Positions 1 to 6,347 of a stretch of 9,368 bases of DNA are shown one piece after another. Source of the DNA: Microcaldota archaeon. Its GTDB lineage: Archaea > Micrarchaeota > Micrarchaeia > Micrarchaeales > CABMGC01. The position numbers and the translations under genes are program-made. The notes beneath the pieces were generated by a model. It was not told the origin of the DNA, searched no databases, and worked only from the letters and a program-made list of their open reading frames with translations. The stretch covers positions 1 through 9,368 of the forward strand of contig DAHVVD010000025.1 in the NCBI GenBank assembly GCA_027328265.1, read 5' to 3'. The first letter of the stretch is position 1; the number at the start of each line of letters is the position of its first letter.

Positions 1-1044
1 GCCATAAGACTTTTCAGGAACTGCTCGCCTCAGGCGCTGAAAGGAAAGATATCTGGTTTTGATGGAAGGGAAAAAATCTACACCGAAGTTCCGATAATCG
101 CAATACCTGGCACCCATGAGAGAAGGACTGATGGGGAGGTCGATCCTGTAGAGGTCTTGAACCTCGCAGGCATGCTCATAAATGCAAACCAGGCCAGAGT
201 CACTGTGGAAAAAAACGGGGAAAAAGTTGTGGTTTATGGCTTTGGAGGAGTTGCTGAGGAGAGATTCAGGGACTCTTTGGCAAAGGCAGCGCCTGCTCCT
301 GTTCCAGGTATGTTCAATGTCTTCATGTTCCACCAGTCTATCTATGAATTGCTGCCTTTCAGCAAGGATTTCCTGAAGCTTGAGGAACTCCCTAAGGGGT
401 TTGATCTTTATGTAGATGGACATATACACAGCAAGGTAGAGGCCAAAGTTCACGGAAGGGACTTCTTGATACCCGGCAGCACTGTCCTCACGCAACTGAA
501 GGAGGGAGAGCAGGAAAGCAAGGGATTCTACATCTACGATACTTATAAAAGGGTCTTTTCTTTCGTTCCGATAAACTCCAGGAAGTTTGTTGTGCTGAAA
601 ATTGAGGTGGATGGGCTGGATCCGTCTGAAATAAACAAGAGCATAGAGGAAAGCATCGATTCGGTACTTGCTAAAGAAAAAGGCATGCCCATAATAAGGG
701 TCATGCTGGAGGGGAAAGTTAAGGATGGTTTCAAGAGCATTGACCTTGAGATTGGCGGCGCAGCAAGGAAGTATTCGGATCGCGCTACAATAGAGATATC
801 GAAAAGTGATATTAGGGGGACTGAGGAAAAGGAAGTTGAAAACCTTAGAAGTGGTATGCTTGAGAATGTCTCGATAAGGGATTATGGCCTTGGTGTGTTC
901 GTGGAGAAGCTGAAAAAGAACAAGTACGAACTTGAATTAAGCCCGGTCACTCTTTTTGATACATTAAGCTCTGGAGAGAAAAAAGAGGATGCAATAAAAG
1001 AATCAATGGTTTTGCTTTTTAAAAATACAATTTCTTTGCGGTAG
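1..1044 (+). CDS. mre11: Mre11-type DNA repair nuclease, 5' end missing
   Basis: The frame is open from the first base, so this is the C-terminal 347 residues of a longer protein; apparent starts inside the window (for example TTG at 157) are not the true start. Mre11 is a manganese-dependent nuclease/phosphoesterase that acts with Rad50 at DNA double-strand breaks. Visible metallophosphatase motifs, numbered within the fragment, are IPGTHERR (residues 35-42), FMFHQS (His111), the GHIH metal-ligand pair (His141 and His143) and IPGSTVLTQL just after. The first phosphodiesterase motifs (DxH, GD) lie outside the window. In place of the usual GNH(D/E) the motif reads GTHE, so the Asn metal ligand appears replaced by Thr. 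Residues after about 195 form the capping and Rad50-binding region, which is poorly conserved. No rad50 follows: the next gene is convergent, 7 bases away. A T-rich stretch near 1009-1035 could help end transcription. Family assignment is firm; activity is inferred. Confidence 0.88.
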   Translation, partial: AIRLFRNCSPQALKGKISGFDGREKIYTEVPIIAIPGTHERRTDGEVDPVEVLNLAGMLINANQARVTVEKNGEKVVVYGFGGVAEERFRDSLAKAAPAPVPGMFNVFMFHQSIYELLPFSKDFLKLEELPKGFDLYVDGHIHSKVEAKVHGRDFLIPGSTVLTQLKEGEQESKGFYIYDTYKRVFSFVPINSRKFVVLKIEVDGLDPSEINKSIEESIDSVLAKEKGMPIIRVMLEGKVKDGFKSIDLEIGGAARKYSDRATIEISKSDIRGTEEKEVENLRSGMLENVSIRDYGLGVFVEKLKKNKYELELSPVTLFDTLSSGEKKEDAIKESMVLLFKNTISLR

Positions 1045-1051
1045 AGGATTG

Positions 1052-2440
1052 TCATTGGCCTTTGTGGTTTTTGTACAAATAGTATCTATAAAGCACCTCT
1101 AGAGACTGCATCGCTGATATAGGAGAATCATACACTGGCACGCCAGAGCTTTCCATCATTCTCTTATGCATCTCTGTGTACTCGGTGCCTGTGCTTATTA
1201 CTATCATGGGCTTCTCTATTCTCTCTTTTATGCTTATTACTTCTGAAGCGAGCTTCGAATCTGCGCCAGGAGTCTGGAATAGGATTATCACGATGATCAT
1301 GTCTATGTTATCATCAGTGAGTATGGGCATTAAGGCGTCATGATATCTGCCATCGTCAGCATCGCCTGCAAGATCGAGCGGGTTCCGTATATTTACCAGC
1401 GGTGGCATTGTCTTCTTGAGCGACTCCTGTGTCTGCTTGCCGAAATCGGCAAGTGCAAGATATCTTGAGCCTGCTATGGCATCGGTGGTCAGGACTCCTG
1501 CGCCACCTCCGTTTGTTACTATCACTACTTTGTTGCCCTCAGGTGCGCTTTCGGAGGCGAATATTTTTGCGTAGTAAAGAAGTTCGCTGAGGTCGTTGGC
1601 TATTGTGAAGCCAAACTGCCTGAAGACTGCTTCGTGGGCTTCATAACTGCCGGCAAGTGCGGCAGTATGCGAATGCGCTGCAGATGCACCTGCGGATGTC
1701 CTGCCTGCCTTGAGTATCACTACTGGCTTTATTTTTGTTAGCTTCCTTGCCAGTTTCACGAACTCCTTGCCTCTCTTTATCCCTTCGAGATAAACAACTA
1801 TCACTTTTGTTTCAGGGTCATTCATCAAGTATTCGAGTATGTCGACTTCATCAAGCGAGGCTGCATTGCCGTATGAGATGAACTTTGCGAGCCCGAAGCC
1901 TTCCCCTGATATCATGTCAAGTATAGTGCTGCCTACAGCGCCGCTCTGTGCCATGAAGCTCACGCCGCCTATCTCAGGTCTTGCCAGCTTATACATAGGA
2001 AGGAAGAGCGTGTTGACCCTTGACCTCGGATCCATCACGCCGAGGCAGTTAGGCCCTATCATCGCAATCTCGTATTTTTCTGCTATCTTTACTATTTCAT
2101 CCTGCAGTTTGGTATTTCCAATTTCTGCGAATCCGCCGCTTATTACTACAACACTTTTGATGCCTGCCTTGCCGCACTCTTCGAGTACCTCGGGCACGGA
2201 TTCGGCAGGAATGGCTATCACTGCTGTATCTATCTTCGCTTTGATGTCAGCGACTCTTTTGTATGATTTCATGCCCAGTATCTCATCTGCGTTCCTGTTG
2301 ACAAGGTAGACCTTGCCTTGGTAGCCTGCATTGAGATAATTAAGAAGTATAACGTGCCCTACCTTCTCTGGATTTCTAGACGCGCCTATTATGGCCACGC
2401 TTTGAGGCCTGAAGAGTGTGTGTATTTTGTTCCAGTTCAT
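1052..2440 (-). CDS. acdA: ADP-forming acyl-CoA (acetyl-CoA) synthetase, alpha subunit
   Basis: This is the alpha subunit (462 residues) of the ADP-forming acetyl/acyl-CoA synthetase, which converts acyl-CoA + ADP + Pi to acid + ATP + CoA in many archaea. It begins with a CoA-binding Rossmann domain (FRPQSVAIIGASRNPEKVG, about residues 11-29), then succinyl-CoA-ligase-like domains with IGPNCLGV (128-135) and FMAQSGAVGS (162-171). The phosphorylated His is His258 in SHTAALAG. NGGGAGVLTTDA and NPLDLAGDA lie in the third domain. Length matches stand-alone alpha subunits, so this is the split form, not the fused ~700-residue form. The ATG overlaps the acdB stop codon as ATGA, and GGGTG at 2446-2450 is a good ribosome-binding site 5 bases upstream, so translation is probably coupled. 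Substrate preference (acetate, branched or aryl acids) cannot be read from the sequence. Confidence 0.95.
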   Translation of the reverse strand: MNWNKIHTLFRPQSVAIIGASRNPEKVGHVILLNYLNAGYQGKVYLVNRNADEILGMKSYKRVADIKAKIDTAVIAIPAESVPEVLEECGKAGIKSVVVISGGFAEIGNTKLQDEIVKIAEKYEIAMIGPNCLGVMDPRSRVNTLFLPMYKLARPEIGGVSFMAQSGAVGSTILDMISGEGFGLAKFISYGNAASLDEVDILEYLMNDPETKVIVVYLEGIKRGKEFVKLARKLTKIKPVVILKAGRTSAGASAAHSHTAALAGSYEAHEAVFRQFGFTIANDLSELLYYAKIFASESAPEGNKVVIVTNGGGAGVLTTDAIAGSRYLALADFGKQTQESLKKTMPPLVNIRNPLDLAGDADDGRYHDALMPILTDDNIDMIIVIILFQTPGADSKLASEVISIKERIEKPMIVISTGTEYTEMHKRMMESSGVPVYDSPISAMQSLEVLYRYYLYKNHKGQ

Positions 2441-3051
2441 TCGAGCACCCTTATGTCGACTATGCTGTAGCCGTTCTCCCTTATTATCACTGGGTTGAGG
2501 TCAAGCTCATTTATGGAAGGATTGCCTGAAAGGAGTTTTGATGCTTTTAGCAGGAGCGAGACTAGGATCTCTGTGGACTTGCCGTTGTAAGTTATGACGT
2601 TCTTGGACTTGAGCTGGTCGAGCATCTCCGTTGCATCATATCTTGTTATGGGACATACCCTAAGGGCGAAATCCTTGAATGTTTCCACATATATCCCGCC
2701 TAGCCCTATCAGCACAAGCTTACCGATCTGCGGGTCTTCCCTTCCTCCGATTATTATCTCGATTCCCTTCTCGGCTATTTTCTGCGCAATTATGTTGCAA
2801 GGTTTGAGCTTCGCTGCTTTAGTCTCCAGTTCAGAATATGCCTTCCTTATTCCGGAGTCGCCTTCCAGTCCAAGTTTTACAAGTCCAGCCTTTGACTTGT
2901 GCAGTTCCTTCTCTGAAAGGACCTTCAATGCTATAGGCTTGCCTTTCGCAAAATCTGAGGCTTCCTTCCAGTTCTTGACATACTTGCTCTCTACGCTCTC
3001 TATGCCGTACTTTTCAAGAAGGCCTTTGGCCTTGAAATACTCGAGCAACAT
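2437..3051 (-). CDS. acdB: ADP-forming acyl-CoA synthetase, beta subunit (ATP-grasp)
   Basis: This is the nucleotide-binding beta subunit (204 residues), partner of the alpha subunit encoded directly after it. It has the ATP-grasp fold of this family: LLEYFKAKGLLEKYGI at the N-terminus, PIALKV at about 39-44, and ELHKSKAGLVKLGL, whose His51 fits the second phospho-His that shuttles phosphate from the alpha subunit to ADP. The hallmark block GIEIIIGGREDPQIG then LIGLGGIYVETFKD follows, and ELDLNPVII near the C-terminus carries the metal-binding Asp and Asn. The frame is open to an upstream ATG at 3099, but the 16 extra residues do not resemble the family and would run into the preceding gene; the ATG at 3051 starts at the expected N-terminus, 19 bases after that gene's stop. 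It is slightly short for the family, with no essential motif missing. Confidence 0.93.
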   Translation of the reverse strand: MLLEYFKAKGLLEKYGIESVESKYVKNWKEASDFAKGKPIALKVLSEKELHKSKAGLVKLGLEGDSGIRKAYSELETKAAKLKPCNIIAQKIAEKGIEIIIGGREDPQIGKLVLIGLGGIYVETFKDFALRVCPITRYDATEMLDQLKSKNVITYNGKSTEILVSLLLKASKLLSGNPSINELDLNPVIIRENGYSIVDIRVLE

Positions 3052-3070
3052 GCTACCGCTACCTTTCTTG

Positions 3071-3730
3071 TCAGAGTTTGTGCATGCTGTAAAGCACAAC
3101 TAGGACAATTATGATAAGCGCTACCACGAGAAGCCCGTACGCTGCCTTCCTGCTGCTGCCGTTGGATTGGGGCGCTTGCATTGGTGGTGTTTGTCGAGAT
3201 GCCTGCTGGGGAGAAGTGCTTTGCTGGGTTTGTTGCTGCGGTGATTGCATTGCTTGTGTGGCTATCTTTGGAGGCTGCGTGCTTTTTGACCTGAGGAATC
3301 CCTGCTCAGTAAGCAGAAGTTCCACTCCGCCGTTCTTGAGTTCGTAAATGAGGAGGTTCTGCTTGTTAAGCTTATAGAGTCGCATTGCAAGGTCTCTTGG
3401 TCTTATGCTGAGCGTGTTCTGAAGCTCTATTGGAAGCCTCTTGCCTCCTGAGAGTTGGTTAAGTATTGAGTCGTCTAGAGGGTCTATTGGAGTTGTGCTC
3501 TTGGCGTCTGCTTCCTGTATGAGTGCCTTGCCTGCGTCTGTTATGGTGATGGTGTTTGGGCCAGGATAGTTTGCTGTGAAGGTTATGAGGTCCTTCTGTT
3601 TCAGGGATCCGGCCATGTTGGAGGCGTCGAATATGCTCGCATTGAGCGCGCTTCCGAGTTTCTCTAGTGGCGTGTTTGGAGTTATCTTGAGGAGAGACGC
3701 GAGGTCCATGAAGGTAATCTCATCTGGCAT
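3071..3730 (-). CDS. Tail-anchored membrane protein with two winged-helix-like domains
   Basis: I do not recognise a named family for this 219-residue protein. Residues about 5-72 and 85-147 each look like a winged helix: helices, then KQKDLITF or KLNKQNLLIYEL, a strand pair, and an ending like ITDAGKALI or LLTEQGFLR. A low-complexity Gln/Pro/Ser linker (about 148-192) follows, then RK and one hydrophobic segment (about 196-214, GLLVVALIIIVLVVLYSM) with three residues after it. There is no signal peptide, so it is probably tail-anchored with the winged helices in the cytoplasm. It is the first gene of a unit with acdB and acdA (19-base gap). The TATA-like box near 3752-3764 is about 26 bases from the ATG, so the transcript may be leaderless. 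A membrane-tethered regulator of the ACD genes is one reading; a DNA, RNA or protein tether without regulatory role is equally possible. Confidence 0.75.
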   Translation of the reverse strand: MPDEITFMDLASLLKITPNTPLEKLGSALNASIFDASNMAGSLKQKDLITFTANYPGPNTITITDAGKALIQEADAKSTTPIDPLDDSILNQLSGGKRLPIELQNTLSIRPRDLAMRLYKLNKQNLLIYELKNGGVELLLTEQGFLRSKSTQPPKIATQAMQSPQQQTQQSTSPQQASRQTPPMQAPQSNGSSRKAAYGLLVVALIIIVLVVLYSMHKL

Positions 3731-3751
3731 CGAATCGGATATACTGAAACA

Positions 3752-3764
3752 GGAATAAATAAAA
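3752..3764. promoter_or_regulatory. Shared TATA-like box for divergent genes
   Basis: The A/T run AATAAATAAAAG reads as TTTTATTTATT on the other strand. Its centre (about 3758) is 26-28 bases from the minus-strand ATG at 3730, which predicts a nearly leaderless transcript leftward. In the plus direction it predicts a start near 3784, giving an 11-12 base leader before the TTG at 3796. One box may serve both directions, or two overlapping ones. This rests on spacing and composition only. Confidence 0.5.
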
Positions 3765-3786
3765 GGATTCTTCTAGCTATTTGATT

Positions 3787-3790
3787 GGTG
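3787..3790 (+). promoter_or_regulatory. Ribosome-binding site that selects the TTG at 3796
   Basis: GGTG, part of the archaeal Shine-Dalgarno consensus GGAGGTGAT, lies 5 bases before the TTG at 3796. It lies inside the frame if the earlier TTG at 3781 is used, and so favours the later start. Confidence 0.45.
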
Positions 3791-3795
3791 CGAAT

Positions 3796-5043
3796 TTGGA
3801 TATTCGAATTTTAGGCGCTGGGCAGGAAGTCGGAAGGTCAGGCATACTCATGAAGGGCAGCAAGAACATATTGATGGATTACGGCATCAAGATTGAGGAG
3901 AAGACAGAGTATCCGCTGCGTGCCGACAATGTCGACGCCTTCGTGCTGAGCCACGCTCATTTGGATCACAGCGGCTTCTCTCCTGCGCTTTACCATAATG
4001 GCGTTCCTGCAGCATTCGGAACCGAGCCTACGATAAAAATGGCAAGGTTGTTGATAGAGGATTCTATAGAGTTGACCAAGAGGAAGCATCTGCATCCGAA
4101 ATTCAAGAAGAGAGAATTGCGTGCGTTCATGAATTCCTACGTTCCGCACAAGTACAATGAACCCATAGAGTTTGGCGAGTACAGTATCTCGCTTCACGAT
4201 GCGGGCCACATAGTAGGCAGCGCCATAACAAGGATAGAAAACAGAGGCGGCAGAAGGCTCGTGTACACAGGAGACTTCAAGCTATCCAAGCAGACACTGC
4301 ATAATGGAGCGGATGTTGTAGAGAGCGACATCCTGATAACTGAGTCTACGTACGCGGTGAAGGAGCACCCTGACAGGGAGAACCTGGTGAAGCTTTTCGC
4401 CGACAACGTGAAGGAGATTGTGGATGATGGAGGAGTTGCGCTGATACCTGTTTTCGCTGTAGGAAGGAGTCAGGAAGTGCTTGCGATACTGGAGAACAAC
4501 AAACTTACAAACAACACCTATCTAGACGGTATGGCAAGGGAGGCGACTCAGATAGCTATGCAGTACCCCAATTTCATAAGCAACATAGACATCCTGAAAA
4601 GAGCTATGGGCAGGGTCGCAACCGTGGCAAAGGAGAGAGACAGGGAAGATGCTCTCCAGGGCGGCAGCATCATAGTGACGACTGCTGGGATGCTCAGCGG
4701 TGGGCCTGCTCTGAATTACATCAAAAAATTGAATGACAGGTCGATGATTTTCCTTACTGGCTACCAGGCTGAGAAGACAAACGGAAGAAAGCTGCTCAAT
4801 AACGAACCGATAATCATCGACAGTGAAAAGTTCTTTGTGAGGACTCCATTTGCGTTCTACGACCTCTCCGCGCATGCAGGCAAGTCGGATCTACAGGATT
4901 ACGTGAAAAGGTCGTCTCCGGAAACAGTAATCTGCGTTCATGGCGAGGCTGAGGGTACATTAGAGTTCAAGGACTGGCTTGAGATCGAAGGATTTGAGGC
5001 TTATGCACCAAAAATCGGAGACAACGTAAACGTGAAGTTCTAA
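3796..5043 (+). CDS. Metallo-beta-lactamase/beta-CASP ribonuclease, aCPSF2-like
   Basis: This is a zinc-dependent RNA-processing nuclease of the CPSF-73/RNase J superfamily. Numbered from the TTG at 3796 (415 residues), motifs are SHAHLDHSG (His53, His55, Asp57, His58), DAGHIVGSA (His138), YTGDF (Asp160), the beta-CASP motif A Glu183 in ITESTY, motif B His360 in SAHAGKSDL and motif C His382 in VHGE. All metal ligands are present. The residue after SAHA is Gly where Asp is common. There is no N-terminal KH region, which separates it from aCPSF1, and no RNase J-type C-terminal extension; aCPSF2 fits best. Such enzymes act as endo- and/or 5'-3' exoribonucleases in RNA maturation and turnover. 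The start at 3796 gives the family-like N-terminus MDIRILGAGQEVGRSG and has a GGTG site; TTG at 3781 would add five residues. The gene is divergent from the winged-helix/ACD unit and convergent with the SSB gene 11 bases away. Confidence 0.92.
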   Translation: MDIRILGAGQEVGRSGILMKGSKNILMDYGIKIEEKTEYPLRADNVDAFVLSHAHLDHSGFSPALYHNGVPAAFGTEPTIKMARLLIEDSIELTKRKHLHPKFKKRELRAFMNSYVPHKYNEPIEFGEYSISLHDAGHIVGSAITRIENRGGRRLVYTGDFKLSKQTLHNGADVVESDILITESTYAVKEHPDRENLVKLFADNVKEIVDDGGVALIPVFAVGRSQEVLAILENNKLTNNTYLDGMAREATQIAMQYPNFISNIDILKRAMGRVATVAKERDREDALQGGSIIVTTAGMLSGGPALNYIKKLNDRSMIFLTGYQAEKTNGRKLLNNEPIIIDSEKFFVRTPFAFYDLSAHAGKSDLQDYVKRSSPETVICVHGEAEGTLEFKDWLEIEGFEAYAPKIGDNVNVKF

Positions 5044-5054
5044 TCTTAGTCGTA

Positions 5055-5429
5055 TCAGGCTTCTGCCTCAGGATCCTCTTCGCTTTCTTCCTCTTCGTCC
5101 TCGTCCATTGATTTGCTAGGTGAGGACTTGCCTGAGCCCTTCTCAAGCACCTCTATCTTGCCATATTTCCCCGTAGAGAGCTGTGGGGTACCCCTGAATT
5201 CACTGACATAGCCGTTCGTTACCTTTACTTTGTCGCCAACATTGACAGTGTCAATGGTATTCCCCCATAGGGAGATTGCTATGCTTCCTGTATCGTCCTT
5301 CAGGACTGCGTTTGCGACGCTGAGCCTCTTCCCGTACTTGGTTACCACTTCGCGTGGCTCGTCCTTCTCCGTTACTGTGGCTTCGACGTCTACATTTGCA
5401 GCTCCTGCTTTCAAATCGCTTATGTTCAT
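5055..5429 (-). CDS. ssb: Single-OB-fold single-stranded DNA-binding protein (Sulfolobus SSB type)
   Basis: The 124 residues hold one OB fold (about 1-98) followed by a flexible acidic tail. The pattern NISDLKAGAANVDVEATV, then LKDDTGSIAISLWGN, then VKVTNGYVSEFRGTPQLSTGKYGKI follows the Sulfolobus SSB and RPA-type OB fold closely. Trp55, Tyr74 and Phe78 lie where the Sulfolobus protein uses aromatic residues to stack on DNA bases. After GSGKSSPSKS the tail (about 108-124) is nearly all Glu and Asp, recalling SSB tails that recruit repair and replication partners; this role is inferred. It would coat single-stranded DNA during replication and repair. AATTTATTTT at 5454-5463, 26-28 bases before the ATG, suggests a leaderless transcript. 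Lack of a zinc finger and of more OB folds argues against a multi-domain RPA. Another OB-fold nucleic-acid binder is the main alternative. Confidence 0.88.
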   Translation of the reverse strand: MNISDLKAGAANVDVEATVTEKDEPREVVTKYGKRLSVANAVLKDDTGSIAISLWGNTIDTVNVGDKVKVTNGYVSEFRGTPQLSTGKYGKIEVLEKGSGKSSPSKSMDEDEEEESEEDPEAEA

Positions 5430-5453
5430 TTCTACACCGTACTACTAAATAGC

Positions 5454-5463
5454 AAAATAAATT
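5454..5463 (-). promoter_or_regulatory. TATA-like box for the SSB gene
   Basis: Read on the minus strand this is AATTTATTTT. Its centre lies about 28 bases before the SSB ATG (5429), so transcription should begin one or two bases before the start codon. Support is spacing and composition only. Confidence 0.45.
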
Positions 5464-5511
5464 AGGCTAGAATAAGTATAATAACCTTTGTCTAGAAGCG
5501 CCACGGCAAGG

Positions 5512-5519
5512 TTTAAATA
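5512..5519 (+). promoter_or_regulatory. TATA box for the membrane microprotein/Rieske/rhodanese unit
   Basis: TTTAAATA is a close match to the archaeal box A and follows the purine-rich GCAAGG, which could be a BRE. It predicts a start of transcription near 5542, just after the first in-frame ATG (5526) and five bases before the second (5547). This favours 5547 as the real start of the first gene. Confidence 0.6.
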
Positions 5520-5546
5520 CTCGAAATGAGGAATTATATCGATAGA

Positions 5547-5711
5547 ATGACTGCTGGAACTGCGATAATGCGGTCAGGGAAAGCAAGCAAGGCTGCATTG
5601 CCTGTGATTGCGCCTTTGCTGAGAGCCGGGGCTGGCGCTCTGGCCATAGGAATCGGCCTCTGGCTTGCTCTAAAGCCACTTCTGAGAGGCAGTGAAAGGA
5701 AGAAGGCGTAG
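5547..5711 (+). CDS. Small membrane protein, 54 residues, unknown function
   Basis: Not recognised. From the ATG at 5547 the product is 54 residues: a short basic start (MRSGKASK), a hydrophobic segment from about residue 17 to 46 rich in Ala, Gly and Leu with a small-residue pattern (AGAGALAIGIG), and a basic end (RGSERKKA). This fits one long membrane helix, or a tight hairpin broken by the Pro and Arg near residues 23-28. The upstream ATG at 5526 would add seven residues but lies before the predicted transcription start. The gene is first in a unit with the Rieske ferredoxin, whose ATG follows the stop by 4 bases, and that spacing is the main reason to believe it is translated. It might dock the soluble Rieske protein at the membrane; this is speculation. 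Confidence 0.6.
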   Translation: MTAGTAIMRSGKASKAALPVIAPLLRAGAGALAIGIGLWLALKPLLRGSERKKA

Positions 5712-5715
5712 GTTG

Positions 5716-6024
5716 ATGGCAAGAATCGAGGTTTGTAAGGTTTCTGATCTTCCTGTGGGCCAGATGAAAGGCGCCGGGAAGGGAGAAAACAAGATACTTG
5801 TAGCCAACGTTGACGGCAAGTTTTACGCCATGAGGGCCATATGCAACCATCACGGCGGGCCTTTGGATGAAGGCCCATTCTATGAAAAAGAGGTTACCTG
5901 CCCATGGCATGGATCTGTATGGGATGTAACTACTGGGAAGTGTACATGGTTCAGCGAGCCACTCAAGGACGAACCCGCATACAAGGTTGTTGTTGAAGGC
6001 GACACTCTTTTTGTAGAGATGTAG
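5716..6024 (+). CDS. Rieske-type [2Fe-2S] ferredoxin
   Basis: This is a soluble 102-residue Rieske protein. The cluster ligands are complete: CNHHGG gives Cys43 and His45, CPWHG gives Cys62 and His65, with the conserved GPLDEG between them and WDVTTGKC after. There is no membrane helix, Tat signal or Cys-Cys disulfide pattern of the kind found in bc1-type Rieske proteins, so it resembles the small ferredoxins that pass electrons to oxygenases, and the NirD-like and archaeal stand-alone Rieske proteins. No oxygenase or reductase gene is adjacent. The frame is open 24 bases further upstream, into the preceding gene, but MARIEVCKVSDLPVG is the family-like start. It lies between a membrane microprotein (4-base gap) and a rhodanese-like gene (2-base gap), so the three are probably one transcript. 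The electron partner is unknown. Confidence 0.9.
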   Translation: MARIEVCKVSDLPVGQMKGAGKGENKILVANVDGKFYAMRAICNHHGGPLDEGPFYEKEVTCPWHGSVWDVTTGKCTWFSEPLKDEPAYKVVVEGDTLFVEM

Positions 6025-6026
6025 GA

Positions 6027-6347
6027 ATGGCAGTTAAGGAGCTTGACTTTCAGGAATCTCTGGATTTTGCAAACAGGCACAGGACTAAGCTTGTCTGGCT
6101 TGGGAAGGAACCTATAGAGTATATACGGCAGCTTCTTGGCCTCAACGAAGCTCAGATTGTTGGCATAGATCCAAATAGCATAGTCTATGCTGACAAGGAA
6201 GAGGTTGTGAGATTCAAGGACCACGTCTTTGTCTGCTACCACGGAAATACCTCAAGGTATGTTGCTAATGCCATAAAGGACAAGGCTGGTGTAGAATCGG
6301 TAAGTATGAAGGGAGGGATTACTGCTGTTGTAGGAGAGATATTTTAG
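6027..6347 (+). CDS. Rhodanese-like protein with a degenerate N-terminal half
   Basis: The C-terminal half of this 106-residue protein matches a rhodanese domain: VFVCYHGNTSRYVANAIKDK has the active-site loop starting at Cys70 (C-x2-G-x2-S) and the following helix, and SVSMKGGITA matches the usual LxGG-I strand and turn. Rhodaneses carry sulfur as a persulfide on this Cys. The first half lacks the familiar DVR...GHIPGA segment; LVWLGKEPIEYIRQLLGL and IVGIDPNSIVYAD stand in its place, so the fold there is uncertain. It begins 2 bases after the Rieske stop and probably shares its transcript, which suggests a redox or sulfur-handling role such as Fe-S supply. Its stop overlaps that of the convergent pop5 by 4 bases. 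The assignment rests mainly on the active-site loop. Confidence 0.68.
   Translation: MAVKELDFQESLDFANRHRTKLVWLGKEPIEYIRQLLGLNEAQIVGIDPNSIVYADKEEVVRFKDHVFVCYHGNTSRYVANAIKDKAGVESVSMKGGITAVVGEIF

Noticed and set aside
3052..3099. Upstream ATG extending acdB by 16 residues
   Set aside because: The extension overlaps the end of the preceding gene and does not look like the family N-terminus, which starts at the ATG at 3051.
2594..3103. A 169-codon open frame antisense to acdB
   Set aside because: It mirrors acdB, which carries clear ATP-grasp motifs; the antisense product is a Ser/Pro/Leu-rich sequence without family resemblance.
5526..5546. Start of the membrane microprotein at the first ATG (5526)
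   Set aside because: The TATA box at 5512-5519 predicts transcription from about 5542, after this ATG; it remains possible if the true start of transcription is further upstream.
5467..5910. Open frames of 147 and 114 codons antisense to the microprotein and Rieske genes
   Set aside because: No recognisable motifs. They overlap a Rieske gene with all cluster ligands and a well-placed promoter on the opposite strand.
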